Below are positions 14,642-21,665 of a stretch of 23,047 nt of DNA, in pieces. Both the position numbers and the translations under genes were made by a program. How positions within the stretch are numbered: position 1 is the stretch's first letter; each line of letters starts with the position of its first letter. Source of the DNA: CAUZEO01 sp963578625 (GTDB lineage: Bacteria > Verrucomicrobiota > Kiritimatiellia > SLOV01); contig CAUZEO010000038.1 in NCBI GenBank assembly GCA_963578625.1, forward strand, positions 1 through 23,047, written 5' to 3'. Below the pieces are notes generated by a model. That model was not told where the DNA came from and ran no database searches. It saw nothing but the letters and a program-made list of their open reading frames with translations.

Positions 14642-15766
14642 CTATTCCCCGCGAATCCCGGTGGAACTCACATCACATCTAAAGGTCGACTCTGGAATCT
14701 GCTTGAACATGCTCTCGAACCCTTCCGGAATCCGCAAATCCTGTACCGTACGAAACCCCTGGTCCGTCAGCCTTCCGCCCACCAGAAAATGCGCCGGCGC
14801 TTTTCGCAGGGCGTCCAGCGCCTCGAGCAGGCCTTCCGCTCCACCGTAATATTTCGGATCCAGAATCCTGACCGCGGTATCGAAGCCGATGACAAAACCT
14901 GTCTCCGGAAACAGGTCCGCCTTGCCGAAAAAAATCGGCGACCGCGTGAGTACAATTCGTCTTTGGGCGCCAATGCTCCGCAGCCGGTCCCGAATTGTCG
15001 CGGGATCAATCTCCGGCTTGTCCGCATTGGAAATCGACAACTCAAAGTCGACGCGTTCGCCGGTGAGCTCTGCGGCCGCGTCCGCCAATTTCCGGTGGCC
15101 CATGTGCATGGGATTAAACGAACCCGAGAGCAAGTTCGGAGCCGGCTTTCCCTCGGGTTCAATCCGCCCGTCAGAGTGTACGATCACCCATCTGGATACG
15201 CCTCGGAAGAAGTCGGACAGGGGCGATGTAAGCGTTTCTGTCTGGAATCGAACGGAGTACCCGGAGTCCCCTACCCACTCGATGCCGGCAACGCCACTCG
15301 CATTTGAAGTCATAAATAGCAAAAGCGCGGCGAGCGTGTCCTCCTGCCGGTCACGCGTCGCACCGTCCTTTTCAAATTCGATGTGCGCGAACTCGGCCGA
15401 ACCTGCGCTGCGCAAGCAGCACCAGGCCTCATCTTCTCCGCGCCGGTCGCGATCCGTCGTGAGCCCCGCCGAGCAGGCAATGCCAACGCAATGCGTTCCC
15501 GCCCCGGAATTCCGCACCGCCTCCGAAAATGCACGGTCGGCCATTCTTCGGGCAGTACGCTTCGAGACGGATTCCTTCACCGTCTCCAGAACGAATCGAT
15601 CCAGCGGGTCTGAAGAATATGGAATATGAGCGCCAACCACGGTTCGGGACGCACCGGGCACGGACATCAACTCCGACAAAAACCGACTCCCGCCGCCCGT
15701 CAGCACCACCACCGTCCGCAGTCCAGAATCATGCAGCGCCTCAACTATTTTACGATCCATTGTCAT
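14642..15766 (-). CDS. fusion of CinA/PncC-like domain and NMN adenylyltransferase-like nucleotidyltransferase
   Basis: A 374-residue two-domain protein. Residues 1-190 follow the CinA C-terminal (nicotinamide-nucleotide amidase) pattern: a TGG loop (23-26), a SVPGAS turn (35-40), a GAHIPYSSDP strand like the family's V-A-Y-S-N segment, and a GIACSAGL turn where GIAGPGG is usual. Residues 208-374 are a nucleotidyltransferase: LLSGSFNPMHMGHRKLAD with the HxGH motif (221-224) and VSSTGIR (366-372), matching the ISSTxIR motif of NMN or phosphopantetheine adenylyltransferases. Both halves belong to NAD recycling (deamidation of NMN and adenylation), so a combined NAD-repair enzyme is a good guess. 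The altered CinA motifs leave the first activity doubtful. ATG 15766 or 15760 may be the start; neither has a clear ribosome site. A perfect 16-base palindrome sits 10 bases upstream. Confidence 0.75.
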   Translation of the reverse strand: MTMDRKIVEALHDSGLRTVVVLTGGGSRFLSELMSVPGASRTVVGAHIPYSSDPLDRFVLETVKESVSKRTARRMADRAFSEAVRNSGAGTHCVGIACSAGLTTDRDRRGEDEAWCCLRSAGSAEFAHIEFEKDGATRDRQEDTLAALLLFMTSNASGVAGIEWVGDSGYSVRFQTETLTSPLSDFFRGVSRWVIVHSDGRIEPEGKPAPNLLSGSFNPMHMGHRKLADAAAELTGERVDFELSISNADKPEIDPATIRDRLRSIGAQRRIVLTRSPIFFGKADLFPETGFVIGFDTAVRILDPKYYGGAEGLLEALDALRKAPAHFLVGGRLTDQGFRTVQDLRIPEGFESMFKQIPESTFRCDVSSTGIRGE

Positions 15767-15775
15767 TCAAAAAAA

Positions 15776-15791
15776 CGGAGCCCGGGCTCCG
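15776..15791. promoter_or_regulatory. perfect 16-base palindrome before the CinA-NMNAT fusion gene
   Basis: CGGAGCCCGGGCTCCG reads the same on both strands. It lies 10 bases upstream of the start codon (15766) of the - strand gene, a position fitting a dimeric repressor site or a stem in the leader RNA. It is next to, but outside, the long repeat at 15803-15942. No known regulator is suggested by the sequence. Confidence 0.4.
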
Positions 15792-15802
15792 GGACAGAGT
15801 TG

Positions 15803-15942
15803 CAACCACGAAATACACGAATTACACGAAGCAGCAAAGCCGCAACCCAACGAAATTTACCATGGGGCACGGAGCCCACGGAGGAGAATTTTATTGGGTT
15901 GCGGCTTTGCGGCTATGGGTTTTTCGTGGTTTTCGTGGTTCA
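15803..15942. repeat. long palindromic repeat element (second family)
   Basis: A 17-base perfect inner arm pair, 15834-15850 and 15894-15910, and imperfect outer arms rich in CCACGAA (15803-15830 and about 15918-15942) make a hairpin of about 140 bases with a 43-base loop. The left outer arm is a short tandem of CACGAAWT units. A partial relative lies at 10286-10350. There is no open frame of note, and the wider spacer (15767-16149) holds nothing else but the 16-base palindrome. This type of CACGAA-rich dispersed palindrome is familiar from planctomycete- and verrucomicrobium-like genomes. Confidence 0.75.
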
Positions 15943-16149
15943 ATTTCTTCGCTTGGATCTAGATGCCCTGGTTGATTTTTATGTGTCGGGCTTGTTTGTC
16001 GCCGACCGGCAGTCTTGGCAACTTCCGCGACTTCGGGAATCCGTACAATCCGAAATTCCTCTCCGTTTCCTTCTGCTCAAAAATCCGCTCAGATAGAGAG
16101 TACAAATAGTTCGACTTTGAACATCAGAATTCGTACTCAGGTTCGGTTC

Positions 16150-16866
16150 ATGAAAAAGTTAATTAAGAAGTTCCTGTTTATCAGCCCATTTATCATTCTC
16201 GGCATTGGGATTATGCTCTTTTCGCAGTTGAACCGGATAGTCAAATCGACGGTTGAGAATGTCGGGCCGAAGGCTTTCGGTGCGCCGGTCACGCTTGAAA
16301 ACGTCCGTATTTCAATCCTCTCCGGGAAAGGGGCCTTGTCGGGCCTGGTGATCGGCAATTCGGAAGGTTTCAAAACAGACAGTGCATTCGAGCTGGGACG
16401 GCTCTTTGTTGATATCAATATGTCGACCATCCGATCGGATGTCATCCACATCCACGAGGTCCTCATCGAGGCGCCCACGATTACGTTCGAGGGCCTCAAA
16501 GGGAGGAATATTAAAACACTCCAGGAAAACATCAGGTCCTTCGCCGGGAAGAGGGAGGCAGAGGTCGAAGAAGCCGGGTCCGACGTGGAGGCGGAAGCGC
16601 CTGTCAGGGTAGTCATAGATTATCTGTCTCTGACCGGCGGCACATTGAATTACGCGCCGCTGTTCGGCAAATCGATTCCGATTCCGTTGCCCACGATTGA
16701 GATGAAGAATATTGGGGAAGCAAGCGGCGGCGCGACGATGGCTTCGGTGGTTGCGCAACTGGTGACACAAATCGACGATACGGCGCTCGGCGCAATCGCC
16801 GGCGCAAAAGGTGTCCTTGCCGACGCTCTTGGAAAGGCCGCGGCAAAATTGGGCAATGATGAGTAA
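16150..16866 (+). CDS. AsmA-like membrane-anchored protein
   Basis: A 238-residue protein with a positively charged N-terminus (MKKLIKKF) followed by one strong membrane helix (about 9-26, FISPFIILGIGIMLF), so it is an inner-membrane protein with its bulk in the periplasm. The soluble part carries the AsmA-family pattern: VKSTVENVGPKAFGAPVTLENVRISILSG, then LSGLVIGNSEGFKTDSAFELGRLFVDI and HIHEVLIEAPTITFEG. The C-terminal third contains a charged stretch (AEVEEAGSDVEAEAP) and an alanine-rich tail. It is much shorter than E. coli AsmA, in line with the small single-repeat forms seen in planctomycete-type genomes. AsmA-like proteins are linked to lipid transport or envelope assembly. The ATG at 16150 follows a weak CAGG site. 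The next gene's start overlaps its stop, so the two are translationally coupled. Confidence 0.75.
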   Translation: MKKLIKKFLFISPFIILGIGIMLFSQLNRIVKSTVENVGPKAFGAPVTLENVRISILSGKGALSGLVIGNSEGFKTDSAFELGRLFVDINMSTIRSDVIHIHEVLIEAPTITFEGLKGRNIKTLQENIRSFAGKREAEVEEAGSDVEAEAPVRVVIDYLSLTGGTLNYAPLFGKSIPIPLPTIEMKNIGEASGGATMASVVAQLVTQIDDTALGAIAGAKGVLADALGKAAAKLGNDE

Positions 16867-19342
16867 AACGAAGAGCAAGAAACCGTCCTCGGCCGCGCCG
16901 GATCTGGAAAAGCTCGGCGCATTCTATCTTGGCAAAACGTACGATCTCGAGCAGCAGGCGATCCGCGATGAAGCGCTGCTCTACGATGCGAAGGATCTGA
17001 CCACGCACGGAATCTGCGTGGGGATGACAGGAAGCGGTAAGACCGGACTGTGCCTGGCGATGCTCGAGGAGGCAGCGCTGGACGGAATCCCCACCCTCGC
17101 AATCGATCCCAAGGGAGATCTCGGAAACCTATGCCTCACTTTTCCAGGATTGAGCCCGTCGGACTTCCGACCGTGGATCGATGAAAGCGAGGCGGCGAGG
17201 AACGGGCAATCCGCGGACGCGTATGCGGGAACAGTCTCGAAACGGTGGCGGAAGGGCCTTGAGGAGTGGAATCAGGACGGCGAAAGGATTCAGCGGTTTC
17301 GCGATGCCGCCGACGTCAGCATTTACACCCCCGGCAGTAACGCCGGGATTCCGATTACCGTATTGAGGTCCTTCGATGCCCCGTCGCCGGAGTTGATGGA
17401 GGACAGCGACGCCATGCGGGAGCGAACGAAATGCGCTGTGTCCGGATTGCTCGTGCTCCTGGGGATCGAGGCGGATCCGATAAAAAGCCGGGAGCACATC
17501 CTCCTCTCGACCATTCTCGACCGTGCCTGGCGCGCGGGACGCAACCTAAATCTTCCGGACATCATTCGCGAAATCCAGTCGCCCCCGGTGGATCGAATCG
17601 GCGTTTTCGATCTCGAGTCGTTTTATCCATCCAAGGATCGCCTGGAACTCGCGATGAGCCTGAACAACCTGCTGGCGTCCCCGGGATTCGCCTCCTGGAT
17701 GGAAGGCGAACCTCTCGACATCGGGCGGCTACTCTACACGGAAGACGGCAGACCACGCATTTCGATTCTCTCCATTGCGCACCTGTCCGACGCAGAGCGA
17801 ATGTTTTTTGTGACCATCGTCCTGAACGAGCTTCTTGCCTGGGTCCGTACGCAGGCGGGAACTTCCAGCCTCCGGGCGATATTCTATATGGACGAGATTT
17901 TCGGATATTTTCCGCCTACTCGGAATCCGCCTTCCAAACAACCCATGTTGACGCTGTTGAAGCAGGCGCGCGCCTATGGCGTGGGCATGATGCTGGCGAC
18001 GCAGAACCCCGTGGACCTCGATTACAAGGGCCTCGCGAATACCGGCACCTGGTTCATTGGAAGAATGCAGACGGAACGGGACAAGCTTCGGGTGCTGGAC
18101 GGTCTCGAAGGCGCGGCCGTTGCCGGCGGCGCCATGCTTGACCGGGGCGACATGGACCGCATTCTCTCCGGCCTGGGAAGCCGGGTTTTTCTGATGCACA
18201 ACGTGCATGAGGATGCGCCCATTATCTTTCATACAAGATGGGTCCTCTCCTTCCTGCGCGGCCCCATGACCCGGACACAGATTCGTGAGCTGACATCAGG
18301 AACGGAGACCGCCGCCCCGGCCTTGGCTACGTCCGAAGCGCCGGCAAAAAATCAGCCCGTTGCACAGGCAGCCGAACCCGGGGCAGCCACCGAACGCCCG
18401 GAAATTTCCACCGACGTGAATCAATTTTTTATGCCCCTTTCCGAGGCGATCGGAGATGGTAACCGCCTCCTCTACCGCCCCTCAATCTACGCGGCAGCGC
18501 GCGTTCACTACGTACGTGTCTCCGCAAAAGTGGATGCCTGGCTGTCCATGGCGTTCCTCACTCCCGCCCCGGAAAGTTCGGCCGCCCCGGATTGGGATGG
18601 TTCGGCACTCTTTGACAAGAACGCCCCGGCCCTTGCGCAGGCGCCTGATCCTGCGGGAACATTCGAGGAGCCGTCAGGCAGCATGACCCGTGTGCGCAAC
18701 TATGCAAAATGGGTGAAATTGCTTCAGAGCTATATCTACCAGGAGCGGCGGGGGACCATCTTCCGATGCAAGGAGCTGAAGCAATTCTCCAACCTGGGAG
18801 AAAGCGAAGGCGAGTTCCGGGGACGACTGGCACACGCCGCGCGCGAGAAGCGGGACCTCGAACTGGATAAGTTACGAAAAAAATATGGCAGCAAGCTTGC
18901 GACAATCGAGGACCGGATTCGGCGCGCAGAGCAGAAAATCGAAAAAGAGCGCAGCCAGCTCGGCCAGCAAAAATACCAGACTGCCATTTCCCTGGGCGCA
19001 ACAATTCTCGGTGCGTTCATGGGTCGGAAAGTAGGGAGCTACCGTAATGTGAGCCGAGCCACAACGACCATGCGCGGAGCCGGTCGCGCGATGCGCGAGA
19101 AGGAAGATATCGCCCGAGCGGAAGAAGATCTCGATGCACAACGAACCCGTCTTCGGGAGTTGGAGGACGAATTCAAGCAGGCCATTGAGACAATGGAAGC
19201 GAAATTTGACGCTGGGGTTCTCGACCTGGAAGAGATCATCGTGCCGCCGAGAAAAACGGACATCACCATTCAACCCATCGGACTCTGCTGGACTCCATGG
19301 CGCATCACCCCAGACGGTATTGCAGAACCATTGCACCGGTGA
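16856..19342 (+). CDS. HerA/DUF87-type ATPase with coiled-coil C-terminal region
   Basis: An 828-residue cytoplasmic ATPase of the HerA/FtsK superfamily (DUF87 type). Walker A is GMTGSGKT (about 56-63), followed by the AIDPKGDLG strand common to this group. Walker B is AIFYMDE (about 341-347), then a sensor segment MLATQNPVDLDYKGLANTGTWFIG near 380-402. An alanine/proline-rich linker (about 480-525) leads to a C-terminal part with two charged coiled coils (about 660-700 and 735-785) on either side of a glycine-rich hydrophobic segment (LGATILGAFMGRKVG, about 708-722) that could insert in a membrane or form a glycine zipper. The close is RKTDITIQPIGLCWTPW. Starts at ATG 16856 or 16859, overlapping the AsmA-like stop. 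The role is unknown; the family moves DNA or protein. Confidence 0.85.
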   Translation: MMSKTKSKKPSSAAPDLEKLGAFYLGKTYDLEQQAIRDEALLYDAKDLTTHGICVGMTGSGKTGLCLAMLEEAALDGIPTLAIDPKGDLGNLCLTFPGLSPSDFRPWIDESEAARNGQSADAYAGTVSKRWRKGLEEWNQDGERIQRFRDAADVSIYTPGSNAGIPITVLRSFDAPSPELMEDSDAMRERTKCAVSGLLVLLGIEADPIKSREHILLSTILDRAWRAGRNLNLPDIIREIQSPPVDRIGVFDLESFYPSKDRLELAMSLNNLLASPGFASWMEGEPLDIGRLLYTEDGRPRISILSIAHLSDAERMFFVTIVLNELLAWVRTQAGTSSLRAIFYMDEIFGYFPPTRNPPSKQPMLTLLKQARAYGVGMMLATQNPVDLDYKGLANTGTWFIGRMQTERDKLRVLDGLEGAAVAGGAMLDRGDMDRILSGLGSRVFLMHNVHEDAPIIFHTRWVLSFLRGPMTRTQIRELTSGTETAAPALATSEAPAKNQPVAQAAEPGAATERPEISTDVNQFFMPLSEAIGDGNRLLYRPSIYAAARVHYVRVSAKVDAWLSMAFLTPAPESSAAPDWDGSALFDKNAPALAQAPDPAGTFEEPSGSMTRVRNYAKWVKLLQSYIYQERRGTIFRCKELKQFSNLGESEGEFRGRLAHAAREKRDLELDKLRKKYGSKLATIEDRIRRAEQKIEKERSQLGQQKYQTAISLGATILGAFMGRKVGSYRNVSRATTTMRGAGRAMREKEDIARAEEDLDAQRTRLRELEDEFKQAIETMEAKFDAGVLDLEEIIVPPRKTDITIQPIGLCWTPWRITPDGIAEPLHR

Positions 19343-19483
19343 CGCGGAACAACGCAAACAAATCTATTTTGAACAGAAAGGAACGAAGTCCAAGGAAGGG
19401 ATTATTGGTCTCTCCGTAGTAAATGCTGTTTGACTGTGGCTTTCCTGCTATTGGTTCCTGGTTAACTTCGAGTTCCCTGACTT

Positions 19484-20320
19484 ATGTCCTACGGCGTTTC
19501 AACATCGATTCTTAGTGCTGTGCCGCTGGAACAGGTGTTGCGGCGGCTCGCTTCGGCTGGAATCGGGCAGATCGAAATCTCTGCCGAACCTCCGCATTTC
19601 ACCCCCGGGGTTGTCGATGCCGAGACCGTGCGCGATTGGTTGAGTCAATTAAATATCAGCGCTCTGGTTGGTCACGCGCTGTACAGCTCGGTCAACCTAT
19701 CGTCGCAAAATGAATCCGTGCGCAGGCAATCGATTAAGGAAATCGGCGCAAGCCTTGAACTGATGGTTGCGATCGGTACGCGTTTGGCCGTCGTGCATCC
19801 CACCGGATATTCGCCGGATTACCGACACGACAATCGTATGCATTTTGTTACCCAGGCGCGCAAATCCATGGAGGAGTTGGCAGTCATTTCCGGCGACCTC
19901 GGAGTGCGCCTCGCCTGGGAGAATCTTCCGCATCACGGCGCACCCCGACCCATGCACGACATGACCGAGTTACGATCGGTGATCGAAGACATGCCGGAGC
20001 ATGTAGGTTTGTGCCTGGACACGACGCACGCCCTGTTCGCCGGTCACGATCCGCTTGCTCAATTGAAAATTGCGCAGGACCGGCTGTTCTGCCTGCATTT
20101 GCATGATTCCGACGGATCCGCGGACAGCCACTGGGTGCCTGGACGAGGCACAATCGACTGGGGACCATTCATCAACCACTTGAACAGAATTGAATTCCCC
20201 GGCCCGCGGACAATCGAAGCCATCGCGCTGCCGGGCGAGGAAGATCGGGTCGTCGGCGAAGTAGCGCGCATTATCCGCGAGCAATTTTCGGCATCGTCAT
20301 TAGTGAGACATCCTGACTAG
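19484..20320 (+). CDS. TIM-barrel sugar isomerase/epimerase-like protein (AP endonuclease 2 family)
   Basis: A 278-residue metal-dependent barrel protein of the xylose-isomerase-like/AP endonuclease 2 superfamily. Metal-site residues appear in order: Glu146 in LAWENLPHH, Asp179 and His182 in LCLDTTHA, His207 in LHLHDSD, His216 in the DSHWVPGRGTIDW motif, and Glu245 in the final TIEAIAL strand. The HxxPGxGxIDW motif is the family's hallmark. It is likely to isomerise or epimerise a sugar or inositol derivative in the cytoplasm, but related proteins have other roles, and the substrate cannot be inferred. No signal peptide. The ATG at 19484 has only a weak ribosome site. It is 141 bp after the HerA-type gene and 278 bp before a dioxygenase gene, so it may be transcribed alone. 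Confidence 0.85.
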   Translation: MSYGVSTSILSAVPLEQVLRRLASAGIGQIEISAEPPHFTPGVVDAETVRDWLSQLNISALVGHALYSSVNLSSQNESVRRQSIKEIGASLELMVAIGTRLAVVHPTGYSPDYRHDNRMHFVTQARKSMEELAVISGDLGVRLAWENLPHHGAPRPMHDMTELRSVIEDMPEHVGLCLDTTHALFAGHDPLAQLKIAQDRLFCLHLHDSDGSADSHWVPGRGTIDWGPFINHLNRIEFPGPRTIEAIALPGEEDRVVGEVARIIREQFSASSLVRHPD

Positions 20321-20598
20321 CCCGCCGTTCAAGCGTTCTGTAGCGGAAGTCGCGGAGACCTCCTCTACTTTACGATTTACAACCAGACTGAATTCAGACC
20401 AACTGTTAGTTTTAATCCCGCAACGTTAGAGGGTAATCTTGCAAACGGATCATGGTCACTCACATCGCCCGAGTCGGCTGGAAATCAAGCAACTTGCGGA
20501 GGAAGAAAGAACTCGGGTTAATGGAATTACAATTGGATCTCGCCCTCTCGTATTGGGAAATACGGAGAGATAAGATCATGGAAAGTGACGTACACTGA
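20321..20598. other. AT-richer spacer with a protein-like frame remnant
   Basis: Below the GC content of its surroundings. The frame directly following the isomerase stop reads for about 66 codons to TAA at 20519-20521 and then on for another 20-odd codons, giving protein-like text (YNQTEFRPTVSFNPATLEGN, and later WNYNWISPSRIGKYGEIRSW). There is no start codon in a good place and no family I recognise. It may be the tail of a decayed, perhaps foreign, gene or chance. No promoter was clear. Confidence 0.3.
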
Positions 20599-21474
20599 AT
20601 GGAATTATCAACACGTCAGATTACGGAATTCGAGCAATCCGGAATCATCATCGTCCCGCTTTTCGATTCCCAGGATCTGCAGCCGCTGAAAGATGAAATC
20701 TCGTCGTTTGTCGATGAGTACGCGTTCCGCGCCCTACGCGAGGGGAAGATTTCGGATCTGCACGAAGATAAGGATTTCGCCCACCGCATGGGGTACCTGA
20801 TGAAAGAGTATCCTGAATTGTCCGACCCCTTTGACATCTGCAACCTCCGCGGCACCGAGATGTTCCGCTTCATGGCGCACCCGAAATTGCTGGAAACCCT
20901 GTCGCCGCTATTCGACGGCGAGATCACATGCAGTTCCGTGCAGCATATTCGGGTCAAACCGCCCATCGCGTTTACGGACCACGGGTTTGCCTATTTCAAC
21001 GTCCCATGGCACCAGGATTCCGGCGTCGCTCAACCCGAATCCGACGCATCCCTGATGGTTACTGTTTGGTGCCCCATCGGACCCGCGACCGACGAGATGG
21101 GCTGCATGCGAGTGATTCCGGGAGTTGACTCCCACCTCGAACATGAATCCTCCGATTACGGCACCCGCATACCTCAGGACTTGCTTCCGGATACGGAACC
21201 GGTCGTCGCCGAATGCAGAGAAGGCGATATTGTAATCATGCGCCAATTCACGCCACATCACTCCACCTCGAATCGAAGCGGACAATGCCGGTGGTCGATG
21301 GATCTCAGATACCAGAAGACAGGAACTCCGTCGGCGAGGCCCTGGCTGCCTGAGTTCGTAGTGGCATCGAAATCGGATCCGGATACTGTCTTCACGGATT
21401 ATGAGTCCTGGTGCGCGCAGTGGGAAGCCCCCCCGCCAAAACCTGAACACCTGAGTGCCCATCGGATCGGGTAA
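20599..21474 (+). CDS. phytanoyl-CoA dioxygenase (PhyH)-family Fe(II)/2-oxoglutarate oxygenase
   Basis: A 291-residue cytoplasmic oxygenase of the PhyH group, which hydroxylates varied small molecules using iron, oxygen and 2-oxoglutarate. The iron-binding triad is visible: His138 and Asp140 in NVPWHQDSG, and a distal histidine in FTPHHSTS (220 or 221). Arg231 or Arg237 in CRWSMDLRYQ is placed to bind 2-oxoglutarate. The pattern M-x-R-V-I-P-G (170-175) between them is the usual strand. The start at 20599 follows directly after a short out-of-frame reading frame ending TGA at 20596-20598; the ribosome site is weak. The family occurs in large numbers in planctomycete-type genomes, and the substrate is unknown. 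It lies between the isomerase and protease genes and need not be linked in function to either. Confidence 0.88.
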   Translation: MELSTRQITEFEQSGIIIVPLFDSQDLQPLKDEISSFVDEYAFRALREGKISDLHEDKDFAHRMGYLMKEYPELSDPFDICNLRGTEMFRFMAHPKLLETLSPLFDGEITCSSVQHIRVKPPIAFTDHGFAYFNVPWHQDSGVAQPESDASLMVTVWCPIGPATDEMGCMRVIPGVDSHLEHESSDYGTRIPQDLLPDTEPVVAECREGDIVIMRQFTPHHSTSNRSGQCRWSMDLRYQKTGTPSARPWLPEFVVASKSDPDTVFTDYESWCAQWEAPPPKPEHLSAHRIG

Positions 21475-21531
21475 CCCGGGAATCAGCGAAGAAGTCAACC
21501 GCCCTCCATGGATACCGTCTCCGGGTTCGGA

Positions 21532-21567
21532 GAATGTCGAATATCGAATTCTCAAATTCGAATGTCC
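21532..21567. repeat. short TCGAAT-rich palindromic repeat
   Basis: A 36-base run of TCGAAT-type units with a 7-base inverted repeat, TCGAATT (21544-21550) and AATTCGA (21555-21561), around CTCA. It lies in the spacer before the protease gene. Such TCGAAT-rich repeats are AT-richer than the other two repeat families here and share no sequence with them. Confidence 0.4.
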
Positions 21568-21581
21568 AAGGAAAGAGAATC

Positions 21582-21665
21582 ATGCTAGGTTCCATGGTTT
21601 TCGGCGGCTTCGGGGCGGATAGGCAATCTACAGGAAGGACTTCAGGCGCTCATGAATGGCTTTGA
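21582..21665 (+). CDS. possible 27-residue leader peptide upstream of the M16 protease
   Basis: An ATG at 21582 has a good ribosome site (AAGGAAAGAG, 21568-21577) and opens a 27-codon frame (MLGSMVFGGFGADRQS... to TGA at 21663-21665) that runs past the protease start codon (21652) in another frame. The arrangement resembles a leader frame coupling translation to the next gene. The peptide has no known relative. Whether it is made is inference. Confidence 0.3.
   Translation: MLGSMVFGGFGADRQSTGRTSGAHEWL

Noticed and set aside
15803..15942. A CRISPR array, suggested by repeated CACGAA units
   Set aside because: Units are 8-10 bases, imperfect and part of a palindrome, with no spacers or Cas genes.
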